DNA of 64,000 nt from Hydractinia symbiolongicarpus (Eukaryota; Cnidaria; Hydrozoa; Anthoathecata; Hydractiniidae), in NCBI RefSeq assembly GCF_029227915.1, contig NC_079879.1, forward strand, positions 23,326,501-23,390,500, in the 5' to 3' direction. Position numbers and translations under genes: made by a program. Shown in pieces: positions 21,827-31,359 of the stretch. The notes beneath the pieces are model-generated. The model saw only the letters and a program-made list of their open reading frames with translations. It was not told the DNA's origin and did no database searches. Each line of letters begins with the position of its first letter. The first letter of the stretch is position 1.

Positions 21827-23878
21827 TACTTGAAGAAATAATAGCTGAGATTCTAAACGAATCTCCTTATCCAAAAACTATACCTCTGGTGTCATCAAAA
21901 GAAATGTTGAACTTGCGAAAAGAAATATGTTCTAAGATACCATGTACCTAGTCGAGACAAAAATCCAGATGGATATGGACATCATTTGCTATTTCTGTTT
22001 TATCCTTTTCGTCAGGAAGCAGAATTGTAAAAGTGAAAACTCGGATACTTACACAGAGAAGTTATTGGAAAACGGTGTATTAGAAATTATAAATACAAGT
22101 AAAAGAATATGCGAACCATTGGGTGAACTTGTTGAGGAAGCAATGATAAATTTTCACGCAAATGTAAATAATCTTGATTCTTTCGCCGAACAGGAAAACG
22201 ACGATGTTACTGATAAGATTAGTAATATAAACAACCATGACACTGACGAAATTCGAAGTAAAACCGAAAACATACCAGTTTTTTGAAAAAAAAATTCATC
22301 TATTACTGAGCCTGGAATTTCCGAAGACGAACTCCATGAAAAGATTCGAACATTAAATAAAACACAAAGGCAAATTTTTGAAGTGGTAAATGATTGGGTT
22401 ACAACTTACGTAAAAGGTTTAGCATGTAACGCGCACCATAAAATTAAGCCAATTCACATTTTTCTAACAGGAAGTGCAGGTTGTGGAAAGTCCCATTTAG
22501 TAACAACAATTTCTGACATGCTAAATAAAGCACTTTCCTATCGTGCAGGAAACTTAGAAAAGGATAAAATTCTCATTTTAGCACCAACCGGTGTTGCTGC
22601 CATTAATATAGAGGGAAATACAATACATTCAGCCTTAGGTATACCAGCGGATAGAAGTTTCACTAAAAACATTTCTAAGTTAAGTGACAAAAAGAAATGT
22701 ATGCTGCGAAACAAGCTTTCGGAACTAAGCGTTATTGTAATAGAAGAAATCTCGATGGTTTCAAACAAGCTACTCAACGGCTAACCGAAATATTTGGATG
22801 CGCAGATGACATTCCATTTGCAGGAATATCTGTTATAGCATGTGGCGATTTCTACCAACTTCCACCAATTCAAGCAAGGCCAGTTTACGCAGAATATAAA
22901 GATGCATTATTAAATCTTTCACATTGCTGGAAGCATTTTAAGATTGCTGAACTAACGGAAGTTATGAGACAGCGTGGTGATAAACATTTGATTGAATAAT
23001 TAAACAATATCAGAGTGGGAAAATTAGAACGACGACTCGAAGTTTTACTAATTTACTTTATTTACTTCACCAAATGACCCACATTACCCCAAAAATGTAA
23101 TTCATATATTTGCTGAAAATCAACCCGCCTCTGAGCATAACAAAAAAATGCTTAATAGCATAACATCGGACGAAAAAATATCGAATCTATTGACAAAATT
23201 CCAGAAAATATACCCGTGCAATTAGTCCAAAATCTTAATTCTCGCACTCAAATTGAAACAGTTGGACTTGTGCGAAACCTTCTGTTAAAACTTCAAGCAA
23301 AATTCATGTTGACGTCAAATATTGATGTGTCTGATAAACTCATTAACGGATAGATAGGTAATGTTCATCGGTTGAAAACTGATAGCTCAGGAAATGTAAC
23401 AAGAATATATTTGAATATGGAAGACATATATACTGCACTTAAAGCTGCGAGAACAGATCCATATGCTACTCAAGAAAATGTTGTTCTAATTAATAGAGTA
23501 GAGAAAGAAATCACATTTAACAAACATAATCCATCTTCACGTTCTATGAAACGGCTGCAATTCCCACTAATGCTGTCATGGGCCTGCACTGTTCATAAGG
23601 TTCAAGGAAAAACGTTTGATAAAATTGTTGTCTGTTTTGATTTATTAAAACAACGAGCCTTTCAATCAGGACAAATCTATGTTGCATTAAGTCGAGTCAC
23701 AAGTTTAGACGGTTTATACCTAACGGGTACATTTTCTAAGTCAACCATTAAGTCAGACACACGAGCAACAGAGCCATACAATTACATGCGAGAACATTCA
23801 AAATTGACACAAAAAGAAACTGGTAAAAATTCTATTATGGTCACTTTGCTTAATACAAGATCCTACAACAAGCATTAA
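21827..23878 (+). pseudogene. Helitron PIF1-family helicase, disabled
   Basis: Superfamily 1 DNA helicase that unwinds the element during rolling-circle transposition. Seen: Walker A GSAGCGKS (22470-22493), LILAPTGVAA (about 22570), TIHSALGIP, Walker B region VIVIEEISMVSN (about 22740; first acidic residue Glu rather than the usual Asp), GDFYQLPPI (about 22845), EVMRQRGD (about 22965), then after a decayed stretch ING*IGNVH (TAG near 23352), and the C-terminal signature WACTVHKVQGKTFDKIVV with QIYVALSRV (about 23575-23700). Frame breaks occur near 21948, 22285, 22783 and 22999. It ends at 23878. Order and spacing match PIF1; activity is lost. Confidence 0.85.
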
Positions 23879-24121
23879 AACTAGATTACTTACCCGCGAC
23901 TTTCGTGTAATAAAGTTTACATCATTACACCAAGGTTTTTATGGGAACAATAAAATAAATTCACCGTGACTTTTTTACAACAAAAATTTTAAATCAATTT
24001 GAAAAAGCACACAAAAGACAGAATAAAAATAAAAGTTTAGCAAAAGTGACATGCTACTGCGGCTGTTTTTTTTTAGAAAAAGCAACATGTCAACTTTGCC
24101 TTTCACAGAGCCACGGAACTG

Positions 24122-24139
24122 GCGTATTATTATATAGAT
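24122..24139 (+). repeat. Helitron 3' terminal consensus
   Basis: gcgtattattatatagat, preceded by cacggaactg. The same end occurs at 3011-3028, 33740-33760 and 33896-33910, each after a cacgga/gtcgtgga-type stretch. Confidence 0.6.
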
Positions 24140-24676
24140 TTTTTTAAAAAAACTATGGTTATTTTTCAAGTAAAGAATAGATATAGTTTTTATTGAAGAT
24201 TTGTAAAATAAATATATATTTATTGCAACTTAGTATGCTTAAACATGCTTATAAACAAGTTAGCAACAGCTTATGTTTTAACGTCTAAAAGATGCATTTT
24301 ATGAGGGTAAAAAGCAGACAAAATAGGCCAGATTCAGATGTTATTTAGACGTCGACGCATGCGTGTTTTGGATGTTTTTAAAGGTACTATCCGGTAGAAA
24401 ATCAAGTACTCCTTGTATGTTGTATTATATTCTAAAAATAAGTAAAAAATAAGATAAGAAAAGTGCTCTCTTATACCTTGAGTATTCTCCAGTTCGTGAT
24501 ACTCTGCATTTGTTTATGTTTTCTTCGCCATGCTTACTTTAAATAAAGCGTGCTCTTGTAACGCGGTTGAGGTTTGAGTAAAATATTTAATATGCGCAAG
24601 CAACTGACGTAATTACAGCTCCCATGTTTGCACAGTTTTAGATGACCCCCCCTGGTTAGTTGTTACTTTGATTCGA

Positions 24677-24699
24677 CGATGTAAAAAAAAAAAAAAAAA
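24677..24699 (+). repeat. Poly(A) tract upstream of the P2X7-like gene
   Basis: An uninterrupted run of over 20 A about 40 bases before the start codon; could be a retroposition scar or simple slippage. Confidence 0.8.
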
Positions 24700-24735
24700 A
24701 AAAATTAAAAAGAAATCTTTTTTTTACCAGTAAAC

Positions 24736-25569
24736 ATGGCTTTTAATAGCTTTCCCGCAGTAATTGGCTTACAATTTGAGCAGGAAATTCCATTGGGTAA
24801 ACGAAGAGTCCCATCTTACGATGACGACAAAAATGATTATGTACCACCGCTAGAAACGCCCCGAGTAAACTTAGATGTGAACAATTTGTGCTCGTGTGAG
24901 AATTGTTGTGTGATGCCTAGGGAAACAGAATGCTTATGTTGCCATGATGTGGATGCAATTAAATATTTCAAGTTGCAGGGTAAAATATTTCATTCAATAT
25001 TTTACAAAAAGCACGGAGAATCTGTGCTTATTCACAAACATTTTTTTTGTTTTTAGATAAGAAATGCATCACTGATCACGAAAACTTCTGTCCTTTCGTT
25101 TTATTAAAAGATACGTTGTGGACAGCCTTGGTTGCGCTACACGACAGAGAAAGTTGTGGAATGGCGAATCGAGATGACGTACATGATAGTACTATACTTG
25201 ATAAACCTGATGTTGTCAAGAACCTTGGAGTCTGGAGACTAAAGTGTACTGTATTTGCTAATCACATATTTACAATGTTCAACTAATCAAATTTGACCAT
25301 GAATATTTCTTTTTCATAAGTCTTACAGATATGCTGCTTATAGGCAATTTTGCTGAATTGTGCACAACAGATTGGAAAAGAGTGTGAGACGAGTAATACC
25401 ATCATGTGTTGTGTCGAGGATACGACAAGACGTATATAAATATAATATAAAACTCAAACTCGTCCGTAGTGTCTTTTGTCTATTTTTTTTACCGGACGAC
25501 TCACTGTACCGTAAAAAAGAGACACAAGGTACCAGGAACGAGTTTGATATGAATAAAGAAGTATATTAA
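24736..25569 (+). pseudogene. P2X7-receptor cytoplasmic-tail-like protein, three exons
   Basis: Exons 24736-24979, 25057-25243 and 25329-25569 join in frame with GT/AG borders (donors gtaaaa and gtgtac; acceptors tttttag and cttacag). Exon 1: leader, then a cysteine cluster (CSCENCCVM, TECLCC) that would bind zinc. Exon 2: CITDHENFCPFVLLKDTLW. Exon 3: YAAYRQFC, stop, then IVHNRLEKSVRRVIPSCVV and RIR. The order C-x-C-C..CxCC, CIT.H..F, YRQF..W.H..L....RRVIPSCVV..IR is that of the intracellular ballast domain of vertebrate P2X7 channels, which in invertebrates also occurs as stand-alone proteins. There is no channel part here. A TGA at 25354-25356 replaces the Trp of that motif, so this copy is probably dead or read through. 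aataaa at 25575. Confidence 0.75.
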
Positions 25570-25574
25570 ATAAG

Positions 25575-25580
25575 AATAAA
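25575..25580 (+). terminator. Polyadenylation signal of P2X7-like gene
   Basis: AATAAA just after the stop codon of exon 3. Confidence 0.5.
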
Positions 25581-25599
25581 TATGTTCGTAGTTTTTTTA

Positions 25600-27990
25600 G
25601 TTTATTTAATAAATATTTCTGAATAATTTCCTACTTTGAAGGACACTCTTGCGGAGCTACGCGCAATGATATCTTCCTTTTTCTGCGAATTTCAGACGTA
25701 GATTTTCCTGAGTTGAGCACGTTTTAAAATCGTTTTAACAATATATGTGGTAGTGGTCATAGTTCTTATTTTTTTATCACTTCCGACATGAACTTCTTAT
25801 TTGGCTTTAAATACGCCACTTAAAACAATGTTATCTCTTTGCTTTGTTCACCAATTTTGCATTTCTTAACAATAATAGTAAAAGAATTTATGGGACCGAA
25901 GTTGTATCACATTATGTCAATTTAGACTTATTAAATTTCACCTTGTTTACGTTGTTGTCATGGTCCAGTACCGTTAACTGCGTCAGCTATCATTTTCTCC
26001 ATGTGGAAGTAAATACATTTTGGTAATTACCTTGAAAGAAATAACATTCGCGGAAATTGATTTTTAAGAGCTAATTGAGAGCTGAACTCGCGAAAATTTC
26101 AATTTGTTCGCTTTGATTTTTTCGCCAAGCAAGGTTAATTTCTGGAAATATGTAGTTACCACAGTGTTCGTAGTAGAATGATTTCTTAAACAACTTTAGA
26201 TTTAAAATGTTCGCAAGGCGTTTAACTTTGTGGATAATTCAATTGCAGATGTTATGAGTAAATTACTAATCCCCTTCGTACCCTTCCGCTTTGGTTGTGA
26301 TAAACATGAATACTCGCAACCTGAAGAAATGTTGCAAAAATATCTTGAATAATTTGAGTAATATAACTCGTAAACGATAGTGCGTATTCAAAGGGACTTG
26401 GGAACTAGGTAGGATATTCAACTTACCTTGAACACAATATTAGTTGTATGTGAGTTGGCTTCCTGTATTTTTTGCTTCAATTGTCCTAGACTGATAACGA
26501 TTCACATTTATTACAGTGCTTCAGTAGTTATTTCAAACATGAGTCAAATACCAAGAATGTACGCTGATCATGGACAGGAACATGGTTGTTTAAGGTAGCA
26601 TTTTCATCATTATACTAGTGCGTTCACTCTGAGTTGCTGCGTTTTTTATCGTAATGTCTTTATATTGCGTGGAACACTCACGAGTTCGCGTTGTAGATTG
26701 ACATCCTGTATTGTAGTATTGAGGCTCCTCGGATGCTTCCATTCTAAAATACACCGTGTTTTCAACAGTATTATGTTCGATAGATTTTTTGACAATCTAA
26801 AAGGGTTTAAATATTTTAATTTTATAAAGTGATAAGGATCCTGGTGACGAGGTTAGCTTACGCTTGCAAACATACACATACCTCTTTCTCTTGAATTTTG
26901 CGTTTGGATGTTTCTCTTTCCTTCGGTTTCTTTTTATGAGGGAATATAGTAGGGATTAATTTCTTTTTTTTGGCCAGTCTTTATAGTAAAGACTATTTTG
27001 CATTGCCCAGGAACTGTCGAAACAACTTTCCTCAAAATTTGATCAGAGCCAATATTGAAATATTTTGGTAGTTCATCTTCTCCTTTACAGCCTTAATCCA
27101 AGCAGTTGCTAATTTTGGATCTTTGGGCAATGTGAAAAAAATTTTTTCTACACTGTTTTTTTTTCTTCCCCGGTCTTATCTTCCGTTTGATTGTTTTCCT
27201 CCTTTTTTTTCTCCTTTCTTTTTTTTGTACTAAATGACCAACCTAACAAGGCATTTTGATGTGATCGCGGAATGGACTCATCACGTCTCGATTTAGGGCC
27301 TCTACAAACTAACTATACTTCAAAATGATATACATTGCTTTTTATATCAGGAGAGTGTTTGTGAGCAGTGTAGACAGAGCCAAAGAAAAAAGTACGTGCT
27401 AGACTTATAAATAATGTATGTTTCGAAAATTTTACAATCCAGGGGGCAATATAGTTGAATTAGAATATATTTCAAAGTTGAGTTTGAAAGTTCATGCATT
27501 CAGAATAGACATCGTAACTACGTCAGAGGAAAAATATAAATTATACCGAATAGATTTTCATAACGGCATGAAAATCTATCCGGTGTAATGTGAACATGGT
27601 CTAAGCCTCGTTTTTGATATCGCACAACATTCCACAATGAAAGATAACGCAAAGGGAAGCATGCGTATTTTTGTGAACAAGAAACAAAGATTGTGTTATG
27701 TTATGACTGACTCACAAATTAAAAATTAACCAGCAAAGAAATTTCAACAACGATAATTAATTCATGGACCTGAAAATATAAATCAGTCGACAACACCTGC
27801 GCAAACGACACCAATGATGACAATGAATAATTCAACAATCTTCAAATGAAAAGTTAATCAAAAATTACTCATGACGGTGACGATTAAGAGAACTCTGAAT
27901 AAGACAACGCCTACTAATTGAGACCAATGGACAATACCGCAAAGTTCGAAAAAAACAATAAATACCCCACTTCCCCTCTGAAAATGATGC
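25600..27990. other. Long non-coding body of the TTAA element
   Basis: About 2.4 kb without a credible ORF on either strand. Apart from the hairpin at about 27546-27586 and T-rich runs near 27140-27230, nothing is recognisable; I could not identify a transposase remnant. Confidence 0.45.
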
Positions 27991-27992
27991 GT

Positions 27993-28107
27993 GTGATTGA
28001 AACAAAGCCCGCCACGAGAGTGGTTGTTTTGTGATTGGAACGAAGTCCGTCTCGAGAGCGGTTGTTTTGTGATTGGACCAAAATCCGCCACTAGAGCGGG
28101 TGTGTGG
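27993..28107 (+). repeat. Three 38-bp tandem units with CCAAT (ATTGG) cores
   Basis: Units start at 27993, 28031 and 28069. Each begins gtgattg(g/a)a and contains cc(g)cca/ctc...agagcgg then ttgtttt. On the reverse strand each gives CCAATCAC. The period is exact. Confidence 0.85.
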
Positions 28108-28130
28108 TTTGAACGGTGAGATCTATCCTT

Positions 28131-28138
28131 TATAAATA
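28131..28138 (+). promoter_or_regulatory. TATA box downstream of CCAAT array
   Basis: TATAAATA about 25 bases after the last 38-bp unit. With the CCAAT array it looks like a polymerase II promoter pointing right, out of the element, whose end is at 28359. No ORF follows within 1 kb. Confidence 0.45.
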
Positions 28139-28379
28139 TTTGTTGTCCTTCTGATTGTAATCAAGTTTTTCGTGCTAAGGATTTAGCTAGGGCAAAAGGC
28201 TAGGTAGTAAGGTTTATATTAAAAAGGAAGAACTTCGGTTACAATTGTGAGAACAAGAAATACAACATCATCAAAGTAATATCATTTTCTTTTCAAACAA
28301 GGTGTTATAAATATTTTTTCCACGTTTATACCATGATGAATTTCTACCGGATAGTACCTTTAAGAAGACGTCTTTGTGC

Positions 28380-29229
28380 CGGCTGGCTACCTTATGCCCA
28401 AACTGCACAATTTGTTATAGCAATATGCTCTAAAAGTTAAGAATATCTATATGCTTATTTTGAAATTTTGATGGCGTTATTAACATGGTTTCTGTTCTTT
28501 GTTAACTCATCTACGCTTGTATCCTCTCATTCATATTGGCCGTTGGTACCATGGCATAATTTTTACACCAGTTTCTCATATCTTTTAATTTTATCTCTAC
28601 GAAGAATATGCTAATCATATATCAAGATGATATTTGCCAAAAGGTAAGAACATGTTAAAGCGAAAAAACACAATTTATATATAAAAAAAGCGTGTACTAA
28701 TAAAATGTATATTATCTTTTAATTTATAAGTTAATGTTACAATATTTGAAGGCTAACATAAGGCCTGCGATACTGTAAAAATTAATGTAGTATTTACATA
28801 AGAATTCGAGGTTAATCAATTTGTGTTCCTGACCAATGTCAGCGCGAGTGTCCTACGTCCATAGAAATTACAATTAAATCGATGTTTCTTAAAATAATTT
28901 CCCACAGTAGTCGATATTATTGTCTTAGCAAATGGATCGCAAAGAAATATGTACTTAACCGTTCTTCTTGCCACATTAGGTTTTCTGGAAGACTGTGGGC
29001 ACTTTAGAGATAACATATTTCGTTAACAAAGTTTATGTGCAATAACTCAGCTACAACCAGTGAATTAAGACAAAATAAACTATCAATTGAATTTTTCTCA
29101 TTTCTTTTAACTTTAACAAATAAGAACACAATGTATCTACATTGGCAACATAACAAAGTTTACCATTTTGTTAAATTGACTCTTCTCTGTGATCTATTTT
29201 GTCATCAACTGTCACAACTCAGATCACAA
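28380..29229. other. Non-coding stretch left of MFS pseudogene
   Basis: No supported gene; a 66-codon minus-strand frame at 28816-29016 has no recognisable domain and was not called. Confidence 0.35.
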
Positions 29230-30552
29230 TCAGCACTTTTTAAGTGAAATAACCTTGATGTTTGCCAATGACTTTCTTCTGATTGCAAAACAAACCAAGT
29301 TACATGTAACCATAATAATTAGTATAAAAGCCCAAATGTTAATCCATCGCATCAGCAACGGTGTCGTTAGGGGAGAAATTATACCAGCAAGCCTCGATAT
29401 TAAGGATTTTAAACCTTGGGCAAAGCTTTGAATATTTGAAGGAACCATTTTAGCTAAGATGCTTTTCATAAACACTTGCTCAGGGAACCAAACAACAGAG
29501 TAGCAGATAACAAATACAGTTATCAGTAATACATCCCTCTTAAAACTCCGTGTTAGCACATTAAACTCTAATGTGTGACAACCAAACAGACTAAAGAACA
29601 ACATGTGCAAATTAAAAATGCGTGATATTTCCTTCGATCTGTTGTGCAGATTTCTAAAAATACTCACAGCGTGGCCAAGAAAGTAACTGAGGTTATGATT
29701 AGTATCACTGTCAAAGAAAGTTGATTCCCTTCCAGTAACTCGTACACAATCAATGGTAGAACAATATCGAAGCCAAAACTACTTGTCAGTTAGTAAAAGA
29801 AAAATGACTTGTTTGGTTGTTAAGGTTTCTACAACATTAGGAATTTTCATTTCTATTCCCGCAGGCTTGCTATTTTCTCCTTTGTGATAGCTCGAGTGAT
29901 TTTGATCATATTATGGTTCTATTTATTTGACAAAAATTAAGTCTAGCGGCTTATCAGGTAAAAGTATGTTTGAAATTACGATTAGAATGAACGATAAACC
30001 AGCAATGAATATCCCGACAAAGTTTAAGTTATTAACAACCAACAATCCAATTTTAAAATTTATTCCTTTAAACATTATTGCAAAAGCTGGACCGCTGGTA
30101 AAGCCAATGGCAAATGTTGCAGAAATTTTCCAAATTGCTTTCGTTGCATCTCTCCGGTTATGCAAACGTACTAACTCACCAGCAGAAACACTGAAAAATG
30201 AATCTCCAAAACCAGCGAGAAATCTTCCAGTAATTAAAAACGCTGGATGGAGAAATATACCTTATAAAAGATTAACAATTAGCATTAACAATTAAACTGC
30301 ATTTCCAAACATCTTCAAATTTCTGGTTTGATCAACAATATGACCGCCAATAGTTCCAACCAATATGGAGATCAGAGAGAAAGCCCCTATTACAACAGCA
30401 TAGTACAGATTTGGATTACCAACTTGCACCAAATCTCTTAGATAAAGAACCAAAGTGGAAATAACAACACCGTAATCCAATCCTGTAAGAAATGCAACGA
30501 AGTAGCACACAATTTTGAGTGTTTCTTCGTTGTCTACACAATTTTTGCCCAT
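29230..30552 (-). pseudogene. Major facilitator superfamily transporter, intronless and disabled
   Basis: Twelve-helix membrane carrier for an unknown solute. From the start (30552): TM1 region LKIVCYFVAFLTGLDYGVVIS, then YAVVIGAFSLISILVGTIGGH and DQTRNLKM, the loop 2-3 motif of the family in variant form. TAA codons at about 30290 and 30260 interrupt, with in-frame text between. Next GRFLAGFGDSFFSVSAGELV and the 30165-29923 piece (FAIGFTSGPAFAIM, GIFIAGLSFILIVIS). A decayed central stretch with frameshifts at about 29920-29670 follows (LPLIVYELLEGN, VILIITSVTFLA). The 29667-29230 piece has the C-terminal helices (WFPEQVFMKSILAKMVPSN, AFILIIMVTCNLVCFAI). Closest in look to MFSD8/CLN7-type animal carriers, a weak judgement. 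No introns in 1.3 kb: a retrocopy is possible. Confidence 0.7.
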
Positions 30553-30559
30553 ACGTTTC

Positions 30560-31359
30560 CTTCATCTTATGACTAATCTTTCTGCAGTTTTTTTATCAAA
30601 AATAAATACATTTATTTTTTCTTAATTGTCATCCTTTTAAATGCAAGTGATTATGCCATACGCAATATATAACAAAATCTAATACTGTCATGCAATTTCT
30701 ACTAAATATGAATACAATTTTGTTGTGGTTTCTACTTCTCTTTTTGCTTTCCCAGTATTTGAGCTTCATGAGATGACAACACATATTAGTTATATCATTA
30801 CAATTAATTGCAACTCTTTGACAATGAATTTTATTTTCAGCACATAAGTTAGAATGCAATTCAGGTGGTCAAAAAATTGTACTAATTACTCAAATTAAAA
30901 TCGCAATGTTCAATGACCATTAAGGGAATACACACCTCTCAGATACGTTTTCAAATAACTTGATAAGGCCCGTGGAAAAATTCACTTAGGCAGGATAACA
31001 ATAAAAAAGGTTGTTTTAGATGTTTTGGTGACGTCAGCAGTGCAGATATGTAAAATTGGCGAAATTTAGTTTTTTCTTTGCCTGTAATGTGTAGAGGTTA
31101 AAAAGCTGATTAAAATAATGTATAGAATCATATGTTTTCGTAGAACGCTTAAGGAGATATAAGGGTTTTAAAAATTTGCTGAAGCAAAGACCCGCCAAAG
31201 CACAAATTTTTTGGGAGGATTTGTATACCTGTTGCCTTCATTGTACAGATTTTAAAACGCCGATAAAGAAAATGTAAAGGATCATGTATCTTTGATAAAC
31301 GGTTGCAGAGATATATATAGACAGGTTTGGAAAACTTACCCATGGGAGGGAATAAAGAG
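30560..31359. other. Non-coding spacer
   Basis: No gene seen. The 101-codon minus frame 31149-31454 covers repeat-derived sequence and is not credible. Confidence 0.35.

Larger units (their letters stand above)
21795..24139 (+). mobile_element. Helitron/Helentron remnant (rolling-circle transposon)
   Basis: Contains the end of a Rep-type/Helitron N-terminal region (YHVPSRDKNPDGYGHHLLFLFYP split over two frames at 21930-22015) and a PIF1-like helicase. The right end is put at gcgtattattatatagat, 24122-24139, because that string also ends other repeats at 3011, 33740 and 33896. The left end was not found, and the Rep nuclease (HUH) itself is absent or too eroded to read. Confidence 0.65.
24378..28363. 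mobile_element. 3978-bp TTAA-flanked element with terminal inverted repeats
   Basis: TTAA at 24378-24381, then aggtactatccggtagaaa; at the far end tttctaccggatagtacct followed by TTAA at 28360-28363. The ends are perfect inverted copies for 19 bases and near-perfect for about 23. TTAA targets are used by piggyBac and Kolobok transposons. Inside are a three-exon gene with a P2X7-tail-like domain (24736-25569), a hairpin at about 27546-27586 whose arms (agattttcat / atgaaaatct, ccgg) echo the ends, and a CCAAT/TATA cluster near the right end. No transposase was recognised, so it is either non-autonomous or uses an unfamiliar enzyme. Confidence 0.75.

Noticed and set aside
24677-24699. Poly(A) tail of a retrocopied gene
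   Set aside because: It lies upstream, not downstream, of the gene, and that gene has introns.
27993-28107. CRISPR-like array
   Set aside because: Only three contiguous 38-bp units with no unique spacers, in an animal genome.
29927-30295. 122-codon plus-strand ORF
   Set aside because: Antisense to the MFS carrier, which has the family motifs.
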